The position numbers and the translations under genes were made by a program. From BOG-908 sp963751795 (GTDB taxonomy: Bacteria > Pseudomonadota > Alphaproteobacteria > Acetobacterales > Acetobacteraceae), in contig CAVVVI010000002.1 of the NCBI GenBank assembly GCA_963751795.1, forward strand, positions 896,050 to 960,049: a stretch of DNA of 64,000 bases, written 5' to 3'. Below the pieces are notes generated by a model. The model was not told where the DNA came from, did no database searches, and saw only the letters and a program-made list of their open reading frames with translations. Shown in pieces: positions 57,038 through 64,000 of this stretch (the stretch's first letter is position 1; each line of letters starts with the position of its first letter).

Positions 57038-59031
57038 GCGACGCGCAACTGGCCGCACTGGCCGGCGCGGCCGGCGTCGCGGCCTCGTGGAAGGATGTGT
57101 TCGGCACTACCCATGCGGTGGGCGCGCCCACGCTGCGCGCCGTGCTCGCTGCGCTGGACTACCCCACCGAGACGGACGGCGACCTCGCCGACAGCCTGCA
57201 TCGCGCGCAGCACGCCAGTGCCAGCCTGCCACCCCTCGTCACTGCCGATGCCGGGCAGGCGGTGCGCCTGGCCGCGCCGCCGTCCCGCTACCGTCTGACG
57301 CTCGAGGATGGCCGCGTGTTCGAGGGCACGGCCGAGCCCGCCGCTGGCGGCGCCAGCATCCCGGCGATCCTGGAGCCAGGCTATCACCGCCTCACCTACG
57401 GCGAGGACACGACGGTGCTGGCCGTGGCCCCGCGCGCCTGCTTCACCGCGCCGGAGGCGATCGGCGCGGCAAAGGGCTGGGGCCTGGCTGTGCAGCTCTA
57501 CGCGCTGCGCCGGCCAGGCGATGCCGGCATCGGCGACTTCGCGGCGCTGGCCGCGCTGGCCGCACCGGCGGCCCGGCATGGCGCCCATGCGCTGGGCATC
57601 TCGCCGGTGCACGCACAGTTCTCGGCCGATCCGGACCGCTTCAGCCCCTACGCCCCGTCCAGCCGCACGGCGCTGAACGTGCTGCATGCCGCCATCGACA
57701 CGCCCGCCCCCGATTTCGCGGCGGCTTCCCTGATCGACTGGCCGGCCGCCAGCCGCTTCCGCATGGCGGCATTGCGCCGCATGGCCGCGGCATCGGCCAA
57801 CGACCCGGCCGAACAGGCGGCATTAGCCGCCTTCCGCGCCGAGCAGGGCGAACGCCTGCGCGCGCATGCCATCTTCGAAGCGCTGCACGCCCATTTCCTG
57901 GCCCAGGATGCCGCCCTGTGGCACTGGCACAGCTGGCCCGCCGCCTTCCGTAACCCGGACAGCGCCGAGGTGCGCGCGTTTGCCGACCAGCACAGCGCCG
58001 AGGTGACGTTCCACGCCTGGCTGCAATTCCGCGCCGACCAGGGGCTGGCCGCCGCCCAGGCCGCCTGCCGCGCCGCAGGCATGGGCATCGGCCTGATCAG
58101 CGATCTGGCGGTGGGCACCGATTCCGGCGGCAGCCAGTGCTGGAGCCGGCAGCGCGAAACCCTGCTCGGCCTGACGGTGGGCGCGCCGCCGGATCTGCTG
58201 CAGAAGCGCGGCCAGAACTGGGGGCTGACGGCGTTCTCCCCCACCGGGCTGGCCGCCAGCGGCTTTGCCACCTATCGCGACATGCTGCACACGGCGCTGG
58301 CCCATGCCGGCGGCATGCGCATCGACCACGCCATGGGCCTGAACCGGCTTTGGGTGATCCCGGAGGGTGCCACCGGCGCCGATGGCGCCTATCTGGCGTT
58401 CCCGGAAGACGACCTGCTGCGGCTGATCCGGCTGGAATCCCACCGCCGCCGCGCCATCGTGCTGGCCGAGGATCTGGGCACGCTGCCGGAGGGGTTCCAG
58501 CACCGCCTGCGCGAGGCCGGGATCGACGGCATGCGCGTGCTGTGGTTCGAACGCGATGCCGAGGGCCGCTTCACCCCGCCCGCGCAGTGGACGCCGGGTG
58601 CCGCCGCCATGACCAGCACGCACGATTTGCCGACGCTGGCCGGCTGGTGGACGGGCCGCGATATCGAGTGGGGCGAAGAGCTCGACCTTCTCCCCGACCC
58701 CGCTGCCGCCCGGACCACACGTGCCGCCGACCGCGCCGCCCTGTGGGCCAGCATCGGGCAAGGCGACGGAAAAGCTGAGCCGCTGCCCGCCGAGGACGAC
58801 ACGGCGACCTTTGCCGACGCGGCCTGCACCCATGTCGGCCGCAGCGCGTGCGAGCTGGTGATGCTGCCCGTCGAGGACGCGCTGGGCCTGGTCGAGCAGC
58901 CCAATCTGCCGGGGACGTTGCACGAGCACCCGAATTGGCAGCGTCGCCTGCCCGACGAGGTGGCGGTTTTGCTCGAAGCCCCTGCAACCGCGCGGCGTCT
59001 GGCTGCTTTGAACGCGGCGCGCCGGGCGTAG
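57034..59031 (+). CDS. malQ: 4-alpha-glucanotransferase MalQ
   Basis: A 665-residue GH77 amylomaltase that rearranges malto-oligosaccharides. The N-terminal extension (about 1-140) is typical of the long proteobacterial form; the catalytic part starts at GWGLAVQLYALRRPGDAGIGDF, with ISPVHAQFSADPDRFSPYAPSSR, nucleophile Asp431 (GGMRIDHAMGL), acid Glu479 (LAEDLGTLP) and STHDLPTLAGWW. Placed between treZ and treY, it can trim or lengthen chains for the TreY reaction. ATGA overlap with treZ. Confidence 0.95.
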   Translation: MSDAQLAALAGAAGVAASWKDVFGTTHAVGAPTLRAVLAALDYPTETDGDLADSLHRAQHASASLPPLVTADAGQAVRLAAPPSRYRLTLEDGRVFEGTAEPAAGGASIPAILEPGYHRLTYGEDTTVLAVAPRACFTAPEAIGAAKGWGLAVQLYALRRPGDAGIGDFAALAALAAPAARHGAHALGISPVHAQFSADPDRFSPYAPSSRTALNVLHAAIDTPAPDFAAASLIDWPAASRFRMAALRRMAAASANDPAEQAALAAFRAEQGERLRAHAIFEALHAHFLAQDAALWHWHSWPAAFRNPDSAEVRAFADQHSAEVTFHAWLQFRADQGLAAAQAACRAAGMGIGLISDLAVGTDSGGSQCWSRQRETLLGLTVGAPPDLLQKRGQNWGLTAFSPTGLAASGFATYRDMLHTALAHAGGMRIDHAMGLNRLWVIPEGATGADGAYLAFPEDDLLRLIRLESHRRRAIVLAEDLGTLPEGFQHRLREAGIDGMRVLWFERDAEGRFTPPAQWTPGAAAMTSTHDLPTLAGWWTGRDIEWGEELDLLPDPAAARTTRAADRAALWASIGQGDGKAEPLPAEDDTATFADAACTHVGRSACELVMLPVEDALGLVEQPNLPGTLHEHPNWQRRLPDEVAVLLEAPATARRLAALNAARRA

Positions 59032-59053
59032 TCAGGGCAGCCCGCCGCGGCGG

Positions 59054-59079
59054 GGAACGGGTTCGGGCGATCATCCGGT
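59054..59079 (+). promoter_or_regulatory. Candidate EcfG-type promoter before treY
   Basis: GGAAC (59054-59058), 17 bases, CGGT (59076-59079). This differs at one base from the known EcfG consensus GGAAC-N16/17-CGTT. It would start transcription near 59085, which supports the GTG start of treY at 59129. Confidence 0.4.
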
Positions 59080-59128
59080 GATGCGCGCAGACGCGACGGC
59101 GACGTCGGACATCCAGGAGACCCGAGGC

Positions 59129-61900
59129 GTGGCCATCAAACCGCTTACCGCGACAGCGCGCCTGCAATTCCACAAGGACTTTACGCTGGCCGACGGCGCT
59201 GCCCTCGTGCCGTATCTGGCCGAGCTCGGCATAAGCCATCTCTATGCCTCGCCGATCTTCCGCGCGCGGGCCGGCTCCACCCATGGCTACGACATCGTCA
59301 GCCATACCGAGATCAACCCGGAGCTGGGCGGCATGGAGGCGCTGCGCGCGATGGTGGCCGCCCTGCGCAGCCACGGCATGGGCCTGATCCTCGATATCGT
59401 GCCCAACCACATGGGCGTGGGCGGCGACGACAACGCGTGGTGGATGGACGTGCTGGAATGGGGCCGCGCCAGCCCCTATGCCGAGTTCTTCGACATCGAC
59501 TGGGATCCGCCCGATGCCACGCTGCGCGGCCGCATGCTGGCGCCGTTCCTGGGCGACGCGTACGGCACCGTGCTGGCCGCCGGCGACCTGCATCTGCGCT
59601 TCGATCCCGCCGACGGCCGTCTGTTCGTGGACTATTTCAACAACCGCTTCCCGATCAACCCGCGCGACTACGCTGCCATCCTGCTGACCGAAGGCGGTCC
59701 GCTGGAGACCGCGGCGCGCGCGTTTGCCGATCTGCCGGCCGACCGTGCCGCCATGCGCCAGGCGGCCGAAGCCGCACGCGCCGAACTGCGCCGGCCCGAG
59801 CATGCGCAGGCCATCGCCGAGGCGCTGCGGGCCTACGACGCCACGACCGAACTCGGCCGCGACCATTTGCATCGCCTGCTGGACCGGCAGAATTTCCGCC
59901 TGGCCTGGTGGCGCGCCGCCTCCGACGAGATCAACTGGCGCCGCTTCTTCGACGTGAACGGGCTGGCCGGCATCCGGGTGGAGAACCCGGCGGTGTTCGA
60001 CGCCACCCACGCATCCATCTTCGCACTGTATGAGGAAGGCCTGATCGACGGGCTGCGGATCGACCATGTCGATGGCCTGGCCGACCCGCGCGGCTATTGC
60101 CGCAAGCTGCGCCGCCGCCTGCAGGCGCTGGCCGGCAATCGCCCGGCCGACCTGCCGGCGACGCCACCGGTGATCTGGGTGGAGAAGATCCTCGCCACAC
60201 ACGAGCATCTGGCGCAGGACTGGTCGATCGACGGCACCAGCGGCTACGATTTCATGAACGATGCCGCCGCCATCCTGCACGATCCGCAAGGCGAGGCGGA
60301 GATGACGCGCATCTGGACCCAGGCCAGCGGTCGCACGGGCATCTTCGAGGAGGAGGTGATTCCCGCGCGCCGCCAGGTGCTGCGCGAAAGCCTGTCGAGC
60401 GAGCTGTATGCCACCGCGGTGGCGCTGCACCGCATCGCCCGGCGTGACCTCGTCACCCGTGATTACACGCTGACGGCGATCGGCCGCACGCTGACCGAGC
60501 TGCTCGCGCATTTCCGCGTCTATCGCATCTATGCCGGCCCGGCGGGGCTGAGCGAGGCCGATGCCAGGGCGATGGATTGGGCACTGGCCGGGGCGCGGCG
60601 CAGCGTGCGGGCCACCGACCGCCACCTGCTGGACTTGGTGGCCGGCTGGCTCTCCGGCGCTGATCTGCGCCACATCCCGGCCGGCACGCGCCGGCAGGAA
60701 CGGCTGCGCGCGATGGTGCGCTTCCAGCAGCTCTCCTCGCCCACCGCGGCCAAATCAACCGAGGACACCGCGTTCTACCGCTTCGGCCGGCTGATCAGCC
60801 GCAACGAGGTGGGCAGCGAGCCGAGCCAGTTCGCCATCACCCCGGCCGCCTGGCATGCGAGCGCCAAGGCCCGCCAGCAGCGCTGGCCGCGCGCCCTGCT
60901 GGCCACCGCCACGCACGACCACAAGCGCGGCGAGGATGCCCGCGCCCGCCTGGCCGTGCTGAGCGAGATTCCGGCCGAGTGGGAGACGGTGCTGCAGCGC
61001 TGGATCCGCCTGAACGCGCCGCTGAAGCGCGATCTGGGCGGCCCGGCGCCCGATGCTACCGACGAGATCATGCTTTATCAGACCCTGCTCGGCGCCTGGC
61101 CGCTGGATCTGGACGCGACCGACCGGGACGGCCTTTCGGCATTTCGCGATCGCGTTGGCGCCTGGCAGCAGAAGGCGCTGCGCGAAGCCAAGCGTCATTC
61201 CGGCTGGGCGGTGCCCGATGCCGCCTACGAGCAGGCGGCGCAGGATTTCCTGGCCGGCGTGCTCGACCCCGACCGGCCGGCGCATGTGGCCGACGAGATC
61301 GGCGCCTTCGTGGGCCGTATTGCGGCTTCCGGCGCGCTGAACAGCCTCTCGCAACTGGTGCTGCGGCTGACCAGCCCGGGCGTGCCCGATCTCTATCAGG
61401 GCACCGAGCGCTGGGATCTCTCGCTGGTGGACCCCGACAATCGCCGGCCGGTTGACTACGCAGTGCGGCAGTCGGCGCTGCAGGAGGCGGCCGCCCCGCG
61501 CGACCTGCTGGCCCACTGGCGCGACGGGCGGATCAAGCAGGCCATCCTGCACCGTGCGTTGCAGCTGCGTGCCCGTTTGCCGGAGCTGTTCACCGCCGGC
61601 GCCTACCACAAGCTGACGGTGGAGGGCCCCGCGGCCGAGCACGTGGTCGCGTTCTCCCGCCAGCATCTTGACCGAACTGTGATTACGATCGTCACCCGCC
61701 TGTCTGCTACAACGGGCGTCAGTGACGTTCCGTTAATCTCTCCTTCATTCTGGCAGGGAACGACTGTCACCCTGGCACGTTCGTTGCAAGAACGGAGTGC
61801 TAACGACATCCTGGGTGACGGCTCTGCGATCCGCCTCGATGGGCGTCTCAGAATGGATGAGTGTCTGGCGGCCTTGCCGGTCGCCCTGCTGGAGGTCTGA
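59129..61900 (+). CDS. treY: Malto-oligosyltrehalose synthase TreY
   Basis: A 923-residue GH13_26 enzyme that turns the reducing end of an alpha-1,4-glucan chain into an alpha,alpha-1,1 linkage. Start GTG 59129 (VAIKPLTATARLQFHKDF) has AGGAG nine bases ahead; an ATG at 59081 lacks a ribosome site. Landmarks: ISHLYASPIFRARAGSTHGYD, DIVPNHMG, nucleophile Asp312 (DGLRIDHVDGL), acid Glu352 (IWVEKILATHEHL) and ATATHDHKRGEDARARL. Its TGA overlaps the otsA ATG by one base. With TreZ it makes trehalose from glucan. Confidence 0.95.
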   Translation: MAIKPLTATARLQFHKDFTLADGAALVPYLAELGISHLYASPIFRARAGSTHGYDIVSHTEINPELGGMEALRAMVAALRSHGMGLILDIVPNHMGVGGDDNAWWMDVLEWGRASPYAEFFDIDWDPPDATLRGRMLAPFLGDAYGTVLAAGDLHLRFDPADGRLFVDYFNNRFPINPRDYAAILLTEGGPLETAARAFADLPADRAAMRQAAEAARAELRRPEHAQAIAEALRAYDATTELGRDHLHRLLDRQNFRLAWWRAASDEINWRRFFDVNGLAGIRVENPAVFDATHASIFALYEEGLIDGLRIDHVDGLADPRGYCRKLRRRLQALAGNRPADLPATPPVIWVEKILATHEHLAQDWSIDGTSGYDFMNDAAAILHDPQGEAEMTRIWTQASGRTGIFEEEVIPARRQVLRESLSSELYATAVALHRIARRDLVTRDYTLTAIGRTLTELLAHFRVYRIYAGPAGLSEADARAMDWALAGARRSVRATDRHLLDLVAGWLSGADLRHIPAGTRRQERLRAMVRFQQLSSPTAAKSTEDTAFYRFGRLISRNEVGSEPSQFAITPAAWHASAKARQQRWPRALLATATHDHKRGEDARARLAVLSEIPAEWETVLQRWIRLNAPLKRDLGGPAPDATDEIMLYQTLLGAWPLDLDATDRDGLSAFRDRVGAWQQKALREAKRHSGWAVPDAAYEQAAQDFLAGVLDPDRPAHVADEIGAFVGRIAASGALNSLSQLVLRLTSPGVPDLYQGTERWDLSLVDPDNRRPVDYAVRQSALQEAAAPRDLLAHWRDGRIKQAILHRALQLRARLPELFTAGAYHKLTVEGPAAEHVVAFSRQHLDRTVITIVTRLSATTGVSDVPLISPSFWQGTTVTLARSLQERSANDILGDGSAIRLDGRLRMDECLAALPVALLEV

Positions 61901-63372
61901 TGAACCGCATCGTCATCGTGTCCAACCGGGTTCAGGTGCCCACGGAAGGGTCGCCGAAAGCCGGCGGATTGGCGGTGGCGCTGGATGGCCTTATGACCCA
62001 GCGCGGCGGGCTGTGGTTCGGCTGGTCCGGCAAGGTCAGCGACGATGCACGCGGCGCGGTAGCGACGCGCACCTTCGGGCCGATGCAGTTCGCCACCATC
62101 GACCTCACCACCGACGAGCACACGCGCTACTACAACGAGTTTTCCAACGGTACGCTGTGGCCCATGCTGCATTCGATGCCGGAGCACATGGTGTTCGACC
62201 GGCGGGCCGCCGTGGTCTATCGCCAGACCAACGCGCGCATGACGGATGCGCTGATGCCGCTGCTGCGGCCGACCGACCTGATCTGGGTGCACGATTACCA
62301 TCTGATGGCGATGCCGGCGCTGCTCCGCGCCCGCGGGGTGACCGCGCCGATCGGCTTCTTCCTGCACGTGCCGTTCCCCTCGCCGGACATGCTGGCCAGC
62401 GTGCCGGAAGCCGGTGCGCTGATTGCCGATCTGCTCTCGGCCGACCTGCTGGGGTTCCAGACGAGCAACGATCTGGAAAACTTCGTGGCTGCCGCCACGG
62501 GGCTGGCGGGTGCCACGCGGCTATCCACCGGTGGGCTGCAGGCCGGCAGCCGCCGCGTGCGGCTGGGCGTGTTCCCCGTCGAGATCGATGCGCATGAATT
62601 CGCCGGCCAGGCCCGTGCGGCGTGGAACACGCCGGCCAGCGAGCGCCTGCGCCGCAGCCTGCAGGGGCAGCGCCTGATCCTCGGCATCGACCGCCTGGAC
62701 CCCACCAAGGGGCTGATCCAGCGCCTGACCGGCTTCCGCCGCCTGCTGGAAACACGGCCCGATTGGCGTCGCAACGTCACGTTCCTGCAGATTGCCGCCG
62801 AATCGCGCACCGAGGTGGGTGCCTACCAGGATCTGCGCGCCGAGCTGGATGCCGAGGCCGGCGCCATCAACAGCGAGTGGGGCGAGCCGGATTGGACGCC
62901 CACGCGGCTGATCGCCCGCGGCGGCACGCGCGATACGGTGGCCGGCTACATGCGCGAGGCGGGCGTGGGCCTGGTCACGCCGCTGCGCGACGGCATGAAC
63001 CTGGTGGCCAAGGAATTCATCGCGGCACAGGATCCGCAGGATCCCGGGGTGCTGGTGCTGAGCCGGTTTGCAGGCGCGGCCCGGCAGCTATCCTCCGCCC
63101 TGCTGGTCAATCCGCACGATTCCGACGAGCTGGCCGAGGCGCTGGGGCGTGCGCTGATCATGCCGCTCAGCGAGCGCCAGGAACGCTGGCAGGCGGCGTG
63201 GGAAGCCATTGAGGGGGCCACGCCAGCCGGATGGGGCAGGGCGTTCATCTCGTCGCTGCTGCGGGCCACCACGACCGCCGGCAAGGCAGCGTTCGAGCAG
63301 CCGGCCATCCGGACGACGCTGCCGGTGCTGCCGGCCAGCGAAGGCGCACGGCAGGCGGCGCGCCTGAACTGA
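61900..63372 (+). CDS. otsA: Trehalose-6-phosphate synthase OtsA
   Basis: A 490-residue GT20 glycosyltransferase making trehalose-6-phosphate from UDP-glucose (or another NDP-glucose) and glucose-6-phosphate. N-terminal VIVSNRVQ and GGLAVALDGL bind the sugar phosphate and nucleotide; WVHDYHLMAMPALLR, FFLHVPFPSPD, GIDRLDPTKGL and VTPLRDGMNLVAKEFIA are the family's core motifs. GGAGG at 61891-61895 precedes ATG 61900, which overlaps the treY stop (TGATG). No trehalose-6-phosphate phosphatase (OtsB) is fused to it or encoded in the window. Confidence 0.96.
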   Translation: MNRIVIVSNRVQVPTEGSPKAGGLAVALDGLMTQRGGLWFGWSGKVSDDARGAVATRTFGPMQFATIDLTTDEHTRYYNEFSNGTLWPMLHSMPEHMVFDRRAAVVYRQTNARMTDALMPLLRPTDLIWVHDYHLMAMPALLRARGVTAPIGFFLHVPFPSPDMLASVPEAGALIADLLSADLLGFQTSNDLENFVAAATGLAGATRLSTGGLQAGSRRVRLGVFPVEIDAHEFAGQARAAWNTPASERLRRSLQGQRLILGIDRLDPTKGLIQRLTGFRRLLETRPDWRRNVTFLQIAAESRTEVGAYQDLRAELDAEAGAINSEWGEPDWTPTRLIARGGTRDTVAGYMREAGVGLVTPLRDGMNLVAKEFIAAQDPQDPGVLVLSRFAGAARQLSSALLVNPHDSDELAEALGRALIMPLSERQERWQAAWEAIEGATPAGWGRAFISSLLRATTTAGKAAFEQPAIRTTLPVLPASEGARQAARLN

Positions 63373-63395
63373 GGCCGCCGCTTGGGGCGGAACGC

Positions 63396-63848
63396 TCAGC
63401 CGACGTGCTGGGCGGCCGCCTTGCGGATCGCTTCGGCCATGCTGGCAACGCCGTTGCCCCGGTTGCTCGACAGCGCGGCGATTAGGCCGAGCCTGGTCAG
63501 GAAATCCGGGCTGGTCGCCAGGATTTCCGCGGGCGGCCGGCCGGAATAGACGCGCAGCAGAAGTGCCACCAGCCCGGAGACGATGGCGGCATCCGACATG
63601 CCGGCCAGCATGAGCCGGCCATCCTGCAATTCGGCCTGCATCCACACCTGGCTCTGGCATCCCGGCACGCGATGCGCATCGTCCATCCACGCGGGCGGGA
63701 AGGCCGGCAGCTTGCGCCCCAGCTCGATGATGAACTGGTAGCGGTCCATCCAATCGTCGAAAACATCGAGCAATTCAGCGATGTCGGCGATTGCGGCCTG
63801 GGCGCTGGATTCCTCCGGATCGACGAACGGTGCTGGCATCAGCCGCAT
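63396..63848 (-). CDS. sufE: Cysteine desulfuration protein SufE
   Basis: A 150-residue sulfur acceptor that takes sulfane sulfur from the desulfurase SufS for iron-sulfur assembly. The active Cys is in RVPGCQSQVWMQAEL; FDDWMDRYQFIIELGRKLP is the usual N-terminal signature. A second ATG three codons in (63839) is equally possible; neither has a clear ribosome site. It converges with otsA and is not beside other suf genes, which is common for sufE in Alphaproteobacteria. Confidence 0.95.
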   Translation of the reverse strand: MRLMPAPFVDPEESSAQAAIADIAELLDVFDDWMDRYQFIIELGRKLPAFPPAWMDDAHRVPGCQSQVWMQAELQDGRLMLAGMSDAAIVSGLVALLLRVYSGRPPAEILATSPDFLTRLGLIAALSSNRGNGVASMAEAIRKAAAQHVG

Positions 63849-63920
63849 GTGCGGCGGCAGCCTGTCGCTTCAACGGTGGCGTGGCGTTTTGCCGCCATGC
63901 GGAACGGCGTTGTCACCGAG

Positions 63921-63949
63921 TTGACATGCGGTTCCCGGGAGCCTAGATA
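63921..63949 (+). promoter_or_regulatory. Strong sigma-70-type promoter pointing out of the window
   Basis: TTGACA (63921-63926), exactly 17 bases, TAGATA (63944-63949). A perfect -35 at ideal spacing in a spacer without genes. The transcript would start near 63956 and leave the window after 45 bases that contain no start codon with a ribosome site, so the target lies beyond base 64000. Confidence 0.55.
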
Positions 63950-64000
63950 CCGCTTCACCGAGACAGCGCCGCTAAAAACTCTTGCGGTGCCGACGAGGTT

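Overview
The window is strongly GC-rich bacterial chromosome, densely packed with genes on both strands and with no mobile element, CRISPR array, rRNA or tRNA that I could find. Several neighbourhoods are alphaproteobacterial hallmarks: dusB-ntrB-ntrC, bolA next to a DnaJ-like gene and cobS, lepB-rnc-era, and above all the PhyR/NepR/EcfG general stress response. The hopanoid exporter HpnN and a poly-A/poly-T intergenic repeat (two copies) fit the Rhodospirillales, most likely Acetobacteraceae. That family assignment is an inference from gene content, not from a marker sequence.

Layout. 1-3.3 kb: end of dusB, ntrB, and an ntrC split by a one-base frameshift. 3.4-7.6 kb: a small exported protein, HpnN and a lipoprotein esterase. 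7.5-12 kb: lutABC (L-lactate oxidation) co-transcribed behind an AidB-like acyl-CoA dehydrogenase. 12-14.5 kb: cobS and a J-domain protein divergent from a BolA gene and a ribbon-helix-helix protein. 14.5-21 kb: HrpB helicase, a DsbD/ScsB-type thiol reductant transporter and a membrane diguanylate cyclase. 21-25.7 kb: lepB-rnc-era and a ClC channel with CBS domains. 25.7-34 kb: quinone oxidoreductase, esterase, a leaderless GH16 enzyme, YifB/ComM, a DmdC-like acyl-CoA dehydrogenase, RecO and two small envelope proteins. 34-42.3 kb: DEAD-box helicase, a tiny zinc ribbon, DUF2721, DUF4112, RecQ and CydDC.

42.3-46.4 kb is a compact general stress response locus. On the minus strand lie two EcfG-like sigma factors, the anti-sigma NepR and a HisKA_2 sensor kinase; the anti-anti-sigma response regulator PhyR is divergent. 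Directly behind phyR, on the plus strand, is a 17-kb alpha-glucan/trehalose block: glgE, treS-maltokinase fusion, glgB, treZ, malQ, treY, otsA. Together these encode the maltose-1-phosphate (TreS-Mak-GlgE-GlgB) route to branched glucan, the TreY/TreZ route from glucan to trehalose, and OtsA for trehalose-6-phosphate. The physical link suggests stress-controlled osmoprotectant and storage-glucan metabolism. sufE closes the window, and a strong outward-facing promoter sits at the right edge.

Nothing here is a wholly unknown system. The observations most worth following are the ntrC frameshift, the catalytically dead GH13-like barrel fused to GlgE, the stress-locus/trehalose linkage with its unusual sigma/anti-sigma order, and the intergenic hairpin repeat family. 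All gaps between genes are shorter than 300 bases.
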